A DNA stretch of 13,812 nt. Origin: Burkholderiales bacterium. Lineage in GTDB: Bacteria > Pseudomonadota > Gammaproteobacteria > Burkholderiales > Usitatibacteraceae. The stretch spans positions 1 to 13,812 of the forward strand of contig JADGRS010000033.1 in the NCBI GenBank assembly GCA_017880705.1, given 5' to 3'. Made by a program: the position numbers and the translations under genes. How positions within the stretch are numbered: position 1 is the stretch's first letter; each line of letters begins with the position of its first letter. Below, piece by piece: positions 7,294 through 12,508 of the stretch. The notes under the pieces are model-generated. The model saw nothing but the letters and a program-made list of their open reading frames with translations, had not been told where the DNA came from and searched no databases.

Positions 7294-8189
7294 CGAACGC
7301 GCTCGATGGCCGCGCAGAGCGCGGCGATTCCGTCGGGAGTCCGCGCGGTGAGCCGCTGGATGCGATCAGGCTCCACGAAGACCAGCCTTCCCGTGCGCAC
7401 CGCCGACAGCGTCGGATGCTCCCGCCACTGCGCGTGGAACTCTTCCTCGCTGACCGCCGAGCTCGCGCTCACGATGATCTCGGGATTGCGCTTGTAGACC
7501 TCCTCCATCGACACGACGGGCGCGACGCCCTCCAGGTCCTCGAAGAGGTTGCGTGCCCCGCAGATCCCGAGCGCCTCGTTCATGAAGTGGCGGCCCGCGA
7601 TGGTGGTGAGGGGACGATGCCAGATCTCGAGAAGCGCTCCCACCCTGCGCTCGCCCGCGTGCTCGCGGCGAAGCTTCGCGAGCTTGCCCTCGTAGGCCGC
7701 GATCACCGGCTCGACGTCGCGACCGGCGAGGGTCGCGACGGCTCGCAGCACGCGCGGCACGTCCTCGAGCGTGCGCGCGTCGGCGACGAACACCGCGGCG
7801 CCGAAGGCCGCGATGCGCTCGATCTCCTCGCGGCGCGCGCTGTCGCGCCACACGACCACGAGGTCCGGCTCGAGCGCGGCGATCGCCTCGAGCGAGAAGC
7901 CCGCGGCGCTCGATACCCGCGGGAGCTTCGCCGCTTCCGCCGGGTAGTCGCTGTAGGCGCTGACACCCACCACGCGATCCCCCGCGCCCGCCGAATACAC
8001 GAGCTCGGTGAGGAACGGCGCGAGGGTCACGATCCTCTGCGCGGGTTGCTTCAGCTCGACCGTACGGCCGAGGTCGTCCTTCAGCGAAATCGAAGCAGCC
8101 GCGGACGCAGTGATGCAAAAGGCTGTGAATCCGCCGATAAACGCCGATGAACGCCGTAAGAGCAAAGGCAGATTGGAGCTTCGCGCCAT
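7290..8189 (-). CDS. btuF: Periplasmic cobalamin (vitamin B12)-binding protein BtuF
   Basis: BtuF captures cobalamin in the periplasm and delivers it to the BtuCD ABC importer. From the ATG at 8189 the product has 299 residues. An N-terminal secretory signal ends near the ASAAAS segment (about 28-33). The type III solute-binding fold follows: RIVTLAPFLTELVYSAGAG (about 52-70), VGVSAYSDYP (74-83), ALEPDLVVVWRDSAR (about 105-119) and PEIIVSASSAV, closely resembling E. coli BtuF (VSSYSDYP, KPDLVIAWRGG). The frame is open up to a TTG at 8261, but 8189 is the only ATG giving a credible signal peptide. Residues 11-20 of that signal come from a repeat arm. No btuC/btuD genes are present in the window. 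Confidence 0.9.
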   Translation of the reverse strand: MARSSNLPLLLRRSSAFIGGFTAFCITASAAASISLKDDLGRTVELKQPAQRIVTLAPFLTELVYSAGAGDRVVGVSAYSDYPAEAAKLPRVSSAAGFSLEAIAALEPDLVVVWRDSARREEIERIAAFGAAVFVADARTLEDVPRVLRAVATLAGRDVEPVIAAYEGKLAKLRREHAGERRVGALLEIWHRPLTTIAGRHFMNEALGICGARNLFEDLEGVAPVVSMEEVYKRNPEIIVSASSAVSEEEFHAQWREHPTLSAVRTGRLVFVEPDRIQRLTARTPDGIAALCAAIERVR

Positions 8190-8268
8190 GGATCCAGTGA
8201 CTCGAAATCTCAATGGGGTTTGGCCTTTACGGCGTTCATCGGCGTTTATCGGCGGATCCAAAGCCTTT
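8118..8268. repeat. 151-bp inverted-repeat element (two perfect 31-bp arms) spanning the btuF start
   Basis: Arms at 8129-8159 and 8227-8257 are exact reverse complements over 31 bp. After a 4-bp mismatch the pairing resumes outward for seven bp (AAAGGCT 8118-8124 with AGCCTTT 8262-8268). Each arm has an internal 10-bp periodicity (CGCCGATAAA, CGCCGATGAA, CGCCG). The left arm lies inside btuF codons 11-20. The right arm ends a few bases from the stop of the upstream DAHP synthase homologue. The form resembles a REP doublet or other non-autonomous palindromic element; arms of this kind encode the SAFIGG / INADERR peptides that recur in unrelated bacterial proteins (from memory). No transposase is linked. 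Confidence 0.85.
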
Positions 8269-8271
8269 CGC

Positions 8272-9165
8272 TCAACGCAGCCGGCGACGCTTCTCGTAGG
8301 TTTCGCGAACGAGGGCGCAGTCCTCGAGGAAATAGGGCAGCTCGTCGAGCGTGATCGCCTGGCCCGCGTCGACCAGCGCCTTCGCGGGCTCGGGATGCAC
8401 GTCGGTGAGGACGAGATTGGCGCCCGCGATGATGCCCTGCGCGGCGACGTGGAAGATGTCCAGCAGGCCGTCGGGCGCCGTGGCGCGGATGCCGACGGAG
8501 TGGGACGGATCGATGCACACCGGCATTCGCGTGAGGCGCTTCACCACCGGCACGTGCGCGAAGTCGACCAGGTTGCGATGGGGATCGCCGAAGTTGGTCT
8601 TCATCCCCCGCAGGCAGAACACGATGTCGCGGTTGCCGGCGCTCGCGACATACTCCGCCGCGAGGAGCGACTCGTGCAGCGTGATCCCGAAGCCGCGCTT
8701 CAGGAGGATGGGGAAGTCGCGCTGGCTGCCGACCGTCTTCAGCAGCTCGAAATTCTGCGTGTTGCGCGTGCCGATCTGCAGCATCACGCCCGTCGCGTCG
8801 CCCGTTTCGCGCAGCGCCGCGCGGATCTCGTCCAGGTGCTCGTCGCGAGTGACTTCCATCGAGATCACGCGGATGCCGTGCTTGCCCGCGAGCTCGAAGA
8901 CGTACGGCAGGCAGCTCTTGCCGTAGCCCTGGAACGAGTAGGGGCTGGTGCGCGGCTTGTACGCGCCCATGCGCGCGCACACCTGGCCCGCGGCCTTCAG
9001 CGCCTTGAAGGTCTCCTCGACGTATTCGCGGGTGTCGACGGCGTTGAGGCCCGCGACCACGTGGAAGCAGTCCTGGTGGAAGTCGACGCCCTTGTAGCTG
9101 AAGCGGATCGACTCCTCGCTGCCCTTCCTGCGCCCGAGGATCCTGAACTCGTCGGCTTTGCTCAT
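8272..9165 (-). CDS. Divergent type I-beta DAHP synthase family protein lacking the metal-site Cys
   Basis: The 297 residues align by eye with type I-beta DAHP synthases, which condense phosphoenolpyruvate with erythrose 4-phosphate at the start of the shikimate pathway. Shared motifs are GAYKPRTSPYSFQG (67-80), QIGTRNTQNFELLK (about 130-143), LLKRGFGITLHE (154-165), the metal-His motif DPSHS (His222), VHPEP (256-260) and the terminal TLDEL with Asp274. Two normal metal ligands differ: the GPCxVE cysteine is Asn41 (AGLNAVDT), and the Glu before VHPEP is Asp255. The CERG motif is CLRG. It may be a metal-independent DAHP synthase or an enzyme for a related keto-sugar acid. It is the third gene of the aro operon, 30 bp after its neighbour. 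The start ATG at 9165 has no strong Shine-Dalgarno. Confidence 0.82.
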   Translation of the reverse strand: MSKADEFRILGRRKGSEESIRFSYKGVDFHQDCFHVVAGLNAVDTREYVEETFKALKAAGQVCARMGAYKPRTSPYSFQGYGKSCLPYVFELAGKHGIRVISMEVTRDEHLDEIRAALRETGDATGVMLQIGTRNTQNFELLKTVGSQRDFPILLKRGFGITLHESLLAAEYVASAGNRDIVFCLRGMKTNFGDPHRNLVDFAHVPVVKRLTRMPVCIDPSHSVGIRATAPDGLLDIFHVAAQGIIAGANLVLTDVHPEPAKALVDAGQAITLDELPYFLEDCALVRETYEKRRRLR

Positions 9166-9195
9166 GGGGAGTTACCCGGGCAAGAGGCTAGCATT

Positions 9196-10290
9196 TCACT
9201 CGCTATTGGCAAGGCGTCTCTTCCTCACGCCGTCGGCCAGCGTCTCGAGGAGGGCGGCGGTGTCGTCCCAGCCCAGGCACGGGTCCGTGATCGACACGCC
9301 GTGCGCGAGCGGCTGCCCGGGCACGAGGTCCTGGCGGCCGGGATTCAGGTGGCTTTCGACCATCACGCCGACGATGCGCTCGTCGCCCGCGGCGAGCTGC
9401 GCCGCGACGTTCGCGGCGACCTCCATCTGCTTCTGGTATTGCTTGGAGGAGTTCGCATGGGAGAAGTCGACCATCAAATGCGGGGCGAGGCCCGCGGCGG
9501 CGAGCTCTTTCGCCGCGGCGTCGACGCTCGCCGCGTCGTAGTTGGGAACCTTGCCGCCGCGAAGGATCACGTGGCAGTCCTCGTTGCCGACGGTCTCGAA
9601 GATCGCGGCCTGTCCCGTCTTCGTCATCCCCATGAAAGCGTGGGGCGCGGCGGCGGCGCGCAACGCGTCGACCGCGACGCGGATCGATCCGTCGGTGCCG
9701 TTCTTGAACCCCACCGGGCACGACAGGCCCGAGGCGAGCTGGCGATGGGTCTGCGATTCGGTGGTGCGCGCGCCGATCGCGCCCCACGCGATGAGGTCCG
9801 AGATGTACTGCGGCGACAGCAGGTCGAGGAACTCGGTGCCGCAGGGCAGCCCCAGGCGGTTGATGTCGAGGAGGAGCTTTCTCGCGAGCCTCAGGCCCTC
9901 GTTGATCGCGAAGCTGCCGTCGAGGCGCGGATCGTTGATGTAGCCCTTCCACCCCACCGTCGTGCGCGGCTTCTCGAAGTACACGCGCATCACGAGGAAC
10001 AGGTCGCTCGCGTGGCGGCGCGCGGCCTCGCGAAGGCGAGCGGCGTATTCGAGCGCGGCCCCGGAATCGTGGATCGAGCAAGGGCCCACCACCGCGACCA
10101 GGCGATCGTCGGCGCCGTGCAGCACGCGGTGGACCGCCTGCCGCGCGCTGGTGACGGTCGCGAGCGCGGCCGCGTCGACGGGCAGCTCCTCGAGAAGGAG
10201 CTGCGGGGCTATGAGGGCGCGAACCGCGCTGATGCGAAGGTCATCCGTGCGCCCCACCACGGGCATCGGTTGCTTCCCGGCGTTCGCCAT
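9196..10290 (-). CDS. aroG: DAHP synthase, type I-alpha (second paralogue, predicted Tyr-sensitive class)
   Basis: This 364-residue class I-alpha 3-deoxy-7-phosphoheptulonate synthase catalyses the first shikimate-pathway step. Metal and substrate residues are all present: Cys71 (VVGPCSIHD), Lys107 (FEKPRTTVGWKG), Lys196 (GFKNGTDG), His278 (DFSHANSSK), Glu312 (VESHLNPG) and Asp336 (SITDPCLGW). The start is ATG at 10290, with GGAGG seven bases upstream and only 2 bp after the aroG stop. An ATG at 10296 sits too close to that site. Gly221 occupies the position that is Gly in Tyr-regulated E. coli AroF and yeast Aro4 but Ser in Phe-regulated AroG and Aro3, so it may be the Tyr-sensitive isoenzyme. 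It clearly arose by duplication with the gene upstream. Confidence 0.94.
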   Translation of the reverse strand: MANAGKQPMPVVGRTDDLRISAVRALIAPQLLLEELPVDAAALATVTSARQAVHRVLHGADDRLVAVVGPCSIHDSGAALEYAARLREAARRHASDLFLVMRVYFEKPRTTVGWKGYINDPRLDGSFAINEGLRLARKLLLDINRLGLPCGTEFLDLLSPQYISDLIAWGAIGARTTESQTHRQLASGLSCPVGFKNGTDGSIRVAVDALRAAAAPHAFMGMTKTGQAAIFETVGNEDCHVILRGGKVPNYDAASVDAAAKELAAAGLAPHLMVDFSHANSSKQYQKQMEVAANVAAQLAAGDERIVGVMVESHLNPGRQDLVPGQPLAHGVSITDPCLGWDDTAALLETLADGVRKRRLANSE

Positions 10291-10292
10291 CG

Positions 10293-11360
10293 TCATTCCT
10301 CCACCGCCACGCGGCGCTTGCGCACGCCCTCGGCGAGCGTGTCGAGCAGGCCCACCGTGTCCGCCCAGCCGAGGCACGCGTCCGTGATCGACACGCCGTA
10401 CTCGAGTGCCTTGCCGGGGACGAGATCCTGCCGTCCCGGGTTGATGTGACTCTCAATCATCACGCCCACGATCCTGCGCTCGCCCGCGCCGAGCTGCTTC
10501 GCGATGTCCGCGCCGACCTCGACCTGCTTCTGGTAGCGCTTCGACGAGTTGGCGTGCGACAGGTCGACCATCAGGCGCTGCGCGAGGCCCGCGGCCGCGA
10601 GCTCGCCGCACGCGGCGTCGACGCTCGCGGCATCGTAGTTGGGCGTCTTGCCGCCGCGCAGGATCACGTGGCAGTCCTCGTTGCCCGCGGTCTTGAACAC
10701 GGCGACATGCCCCGACTTGGTGATCGAGATGAAATGGTGGCGCGCCGCGGCGGCCTTGATCGCGTCCACAGCGATGCGTATGTTGCCGTCGGTGCCGTTC
10801 TTGAACCCGACCGGGCACGACAGCCCCGAGGCGAGCTGGCGATGGGATTGCGACTCGGTGGTGCGCGCGCCGATCGCGCCCCAGGCGATGAGGTCCGCGA
10901 TGTACTGCGGCGAGATGAGGTCGAGGAACTCGGTGCCGCAGGGGATGCCGCTCTCGTTGATCTCGAGGAGGAGCTTTCTCGCCAGCCGGATCCCCTCGTT
11001 CATGTCGAAGGTCTCGTCGAGTCGCGGATCGTTGATGAAGCCCTTCCAGCCGACGGTGGTGCGCGGCTTCTCGAAATAGACGCGCATCACGATGGCGAGG
11101 TCGTGCTCGTGGCGCTCGCGCTCGCCCCTGAGGCGCTTCGCGTAGTCGAGGGCGGCCGCGTAGTCGTGGATCGAGCACGGGCCCACCACCACGAGGAGGC
11201 GGTCGTCGGCGCCGCGCAGGATGTCGTGCACGGCCTTCCTGCCCTCGAAGGTGGCCTGCTCCGAGCGGTCCGTGGAGGCGAGCTCGCGCATCACCTGCAT
11301 GGGCGCGAGAAGCTCGTCTCCCTGCTCGATGCGGACATCGTCGGTGCGGTAGTGCGTCAT
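10293..11360 (-). CDS. aroG: DAHP synthase, type I-alpha (first paralogue, predicted Phe-sensitive class)
   Basis: The 355-residue class I-alpha DAHP synthase is numbered one residue ahead of E. coli AroG. Cys62, Lys98, Lys187, His269, Glu303 and Asp327 match AroG Cys61, Lys97, Lys186, His268, Glu302 and Asp326. Allosteric-site residues Pro151 and Ser181 (AroG Pro150, Ser180) are kept, and Ser212 matches AroG Ser211, the Phe-type state of the Phe/Tyr switch position. It is the first structural gene of the operon and sits just behind the attenuator terminator (11383-11417), so its transcription should depend on readthrough. The ATG is at 11360; the ribosome site is weak. The next paralogue starts 2 bp after its stop. 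Confidence 0.95.
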   Translation of the reverse strand: MTHYRTDDVRIEQGDELLAPMQVMRELASTDRSEQATFEGRKAVHDILRGADDRLLVVVGPCSIHDYAAALDYAKRLRGERERHEHDLAIVMRVYFEKPRTTVGWKGFINDPRLDETFDMNEGIRLARKLLLEINESGIPCGTEFLDLISPQYIADLIAWGAIGARTTESQSHRQLASGLSCPVGFKNGTDGNIRIAVDAIKAAAARHHFISITKSGHVAVFKTAGNEDCHVILRGGKTPNYDAASVDAACGELAAAGLAQRLMVDLSHANSSKRYQKQVEVGADIAKQLGAGERRIVGVMIESHINPGRQDLVPGKALEYGVSITDACLGWADTVGLLDTLAEGVRKRRVAVEE

Positions 11361-11382
11361 GCGCTCATCGTCTCATTCGCGG

Positions 11383-11417
11383 AAAACAAAAAACCGCCAG
11401 TTTCGGGCTGGCGGTTT
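11383..11417 (-). terminator. Rho-independent terminator of the aro leader (attenuator)
   Basis: On the minus strand AAACCGCCAG (11417-11408) and CTGGCGGTTT (11400-11391) form a perfect 10-bp stem with a 7-base loop, followed by TTT-G-TTTT. The U-tract follows only on the minus strand, so it acts on transcripts heading into aroG. It stands between the leader peptide and aroG, where an ordinary end-of-gene terminator would serve no upstream minus-strand gene. Confidence 0.92.
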
Positions 11418-11444
11418 CAAGTGGATTCGTTGGCTGTAACCGGC

Positions 11445-11513
11445 TCAAATCCTCTCGACCGCCTGCGGCGTGAGATAGGAGAACCAGAAAAAGTGGCCGA
11501 CCCGGTGATTCAT
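11445..11513 (-). CDS. Aromatic-rich leader peptide of the aro operon (22 aa)
   Basis: A 22-codon reading frame starts at the ATG at 11513 and ends with TGA at 11447-11445. It encodes MNHRVG, then HFFWFSYL, then TPQAVERI. Four of six consecutive residues at positions 8-13 are Phe or Trp, plus Ser and Tyr, so all three aromatic amino acids are sensed. The peptide has no plausible function as a protein; its role should be ribosome stalling when charged tRNA-Phe, tRNA-Trp or tRNA-Tyr is scarce. GAGG lies very close to the ATG (one base between), so initiation may be weak. The ATG is 24 bp from the divergent start at 11538, so the promoter probably lies within that gene's 5' end. Confidence 0.87.
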   Translation of the reverse strand: MNHRVGHFFWFSYLTPQAVERI

Positions 11514-11520
11514 GCCTCGA

Positions 11521-11530
11521 ATGCTAGCAT
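11521..11530. promoter_or_regulatory. 10-bp palindrome between the divergent leader and secreted-protein starts
   Basis: ATGCTAGCAT is its own reverse complement and lies in the 24-bp space between the leader-peptide ATG (11513) and the plus-strand ATG (11538). Its placement would suit a small operator or overlapping -10 elements (TATGCT on minus, TAGCAT on plus), but no matching -35 boxes were found. It may be chance. Confidence 0.3.
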
Positions 11531-11537
11531 AAAGTCC

Positions 11538-11891
11538 ATGAAAATCGCCCGCTCGCCCCTGCGCGCATCCCTCCTGTGGCTCGCGCTTTGCGCCACCGTC
11601 CACGCCGATGACGGGAAGGCGTTTTCGGTCACGCTGCAAGCGGGGGACATGCACGAGGAGTGCCTCACGCTCGCGGCGGGCCAGAAGCGCGGGTACTCCT
11701 GGAAGTCCGACACGCCGGTCGACTTCAACATCCACTATCACGAGGCGGGCAAGGTCTCGTACCCCGTGAAGCGCGATGCCATGCGCGGCGACGGCGGGAC
11801 CTTCGTCGCGAAGATCGCGCAGGACTACTGCTGGATGTGGAGCGCGCGCGACAAGCCCGCGAAGCTCGCGGGGAAGATAGAGACCAAGTGA
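11538..11891 (+). CDS. Small secreted/periplasmic protein of unknown function (possible GOLD-like beta domain)
   Basis: The 117-residue product begins with a clear Sec signal (MKIARSPLRASLLWLALCA..., probable cleavage after VHA at 23). The mature domain of about 94 residues has two cysteines, Cys42 in HEECLTL and Cys98 in DYCWMW, that could pair. It includes AGQKRGYSWKS (46-56), PVDFNIHYHEAGKVSYPVK (60-78) and a final strand AKLAGKIETK. The order EEC, AGQ, PVDFNIHYH, GTFVAKIAQDYCWMW resembles the layout of GOLD-type beta-sandwich domains, but I do not recognise a named family. It is divergent from the aro leader, and its stop codon touches the REP-like palindrome. The Shine-Dalgarno is weak. 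Confidence 0.75.
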   Translation: MKIARSPLRASLLWLALCATVHADDGKAFSVTLQAGDMHEECLTLAAGQKRGYSWKSDTPVDFNIHYHEAGKVSYPVKRDAMRGDGGTFVAKIAQDYCWMWSARDKPAKLAGKIETK

Positions 11892-11970
11892 AAATTGGTG
11901 TCAGGTACGAATTTCGGCAGCGAGCATCGGCGTGCCGATGCATCCGAAATTCGTACCTGACACCAATTTT
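11891..11970. repeat. REP-doublet (REPIN-like) palindrome with two perfect 27-bp arms
   Basis: The arms at 11891-11917 and 11944-11970 are exact reverse complements over 27 bp (core TGTCAGGTACGAATTTC). The 26-bp spacer holds a further 8-bp stem (GCATCGGC 11924-11931 with GCCGATGC 11934-11941). The transcript would fold into one long hairpin. It lies exactly between two convergent genes, starting on the last base of the upstream stop codon and ending 5 bp before the msrB stop. The core resembles repeats mobilised by REP-associated tyrosine transposases; no such gene is in the window. It could also act as a two-way terminator. Confidence 0.9.
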
Positions 11971-11975
11971 CCGTC

Positions 11976-12461
11976 CTACGCCGGCACGAACTTGAGCGCG
12001 ACGCCGTTGTTGCAGTAGCGCTTGCCCGTGGGCTTCGGGCCGTCGTCGAACACGTGCCCCTGGTGTCCCTCGCACCGCGCGCAGTGGTATTCGGTGCGCG
12101 GCAGGACCAGCTTGAAGTCGGTCTTGGTCTCGAGGCGTCCCGGGATGAACGTGAAGAAGCTCGGCCAACCGGTGCCGCTCTCGAACTTCGATTCGGAGGT
12201 GAAGAGCGCGAGGTCGCAGCCGGCGCAGACGAACGTGCCCTTGCGATGCTCGCCGTTCAACGGGCTCGAGCCCGGCCGCTCGGTCGATTCGTGCCGCAGC
12301 ACCGCGTACTGCTCGGGCGAGAGGCGCTTCTTCCAGTCCTCGTCGGAGAGCCTCACCTTGTCGATCTTGCCTGGATCCTGGGGGCTCGCGGCGGAGGCTC
12401 CGCGCAGCGAGACGAAGAGCGCGCCGAGGGTTGCGACGAAATTTCTGCGGGTCATGTTCAT
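11976..12461 (-). CDS. msrB: Peptide-methionine (R)-S-oxide reductase MsrB, Tat-exported
   Basis: MsrB reduces methionine-R-sulfoxide in oxidised proteins. From the ATG at 12461 the protein has 161 residues. A twin-arginine signal (MTRRNF, hydrophobic run, then GASAAS at about 21-26) indicates export of the folded enzyme. The MsrB domain has the zinc cysteines Cys79/Cys82 (CAGC) and Cys127/Cys130 (CARC), GTGWPSFF (97-103), HQGHVFDDGPKPTGKRYC (about 133-150) and the catalytic Cys150. The residues after it are NNG rather than the common (I/V)NS. Starts at 12485 or 12455 are also possible, since no site has a good Shine-Dalgarno; 12461 leaves the normal short n-region before RR. It follows tldD by about 50 bp and converges on the secreted-protein gene. 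Confidence 0.93.
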   Translation of the reverse strand: MNMTRRNFVATLGALFVSLRGASAASPQDPGKIDKVRLSDEDWKKRLSPEQYAVLRHESTERPGSSPLNGEHRKGTFVCAGCDLALFTSESKFESGTGWPSFFTFIPGRLETKTDFKLVLPRTEYHCARCEGHQGHVFDDGPKPTGKRYCNNGVALKFVPA

Positions 12462-12508
12462 GAGGTGATGTACGCGGATGCCCATGAGTCGGATGCAGCC
12501 CCGTGGCC

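Larger units (their letters stand above)
11383..11513 (-). promoter_or_regulatory. Transcription attenuator controlling the DAHP synthase operon
   Basis: The region combines an aromatic-rich leader peptide (11445-11513), a terminator hairpin (11383-11417) and an alternative pairing. GGCGGT at 11463-11458, inside leader codons 17-19, is complementary to ACCGCC in the 5' arm of the terminator. CGCC at 11470-11467 can instead fold back on GGCG at 11463-11460. A ribosome that reaches the stop codon would cover GGCGGT and let the terminator form. One stalled at the Phe-Phe-Trp-Phe-Ser-Tyr codons would leave GGCGGT free to act as antiterminator. The sequence elements are visible; the mechanism is inferred from the trp/phe paradigm. 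Confidence 0.85.

Noticed and set aside
8190..8261. A longer BtuF starting with TTG at 8261 (adding an INADERR peptide)
   Set aside because: The extension is read out of the right repeat arm and would place a charged, non-signal stretch before the signal peptide.
8118..8268. Possible CRISPR repeats
   Set aside because: There are only two copies, in inverted orientation, with one arm inside a coding sequence and no regular spacers.
10291..10377. A longer start for the second DAHP synthase inside the first
   Set aside because: It would be out-of-frame readthrough of the end of the first paralogue. GGAGG seven bases before the ATG at 10290 decides the start.
8008..10449. An 813-codon open frame on the plus strand, antisense to the DAHP synthase genes and btuF
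   Set aside because: It is the reverse shadow of real minus-strand genes in GC-rich DNA. The translation has no recognisable motifs and is full of Arg/Ala/His-rich filler, whereas the minus strand encodes complete conserved enzymes.
11418..11480. A tRNA-like stretch (CGGCTCAAATCC) beside a hairpin
   Set aside because: No acceptor, D or anticodon arms could be folded around it on either strand. The region is explained by the leader peptide and attenuator.
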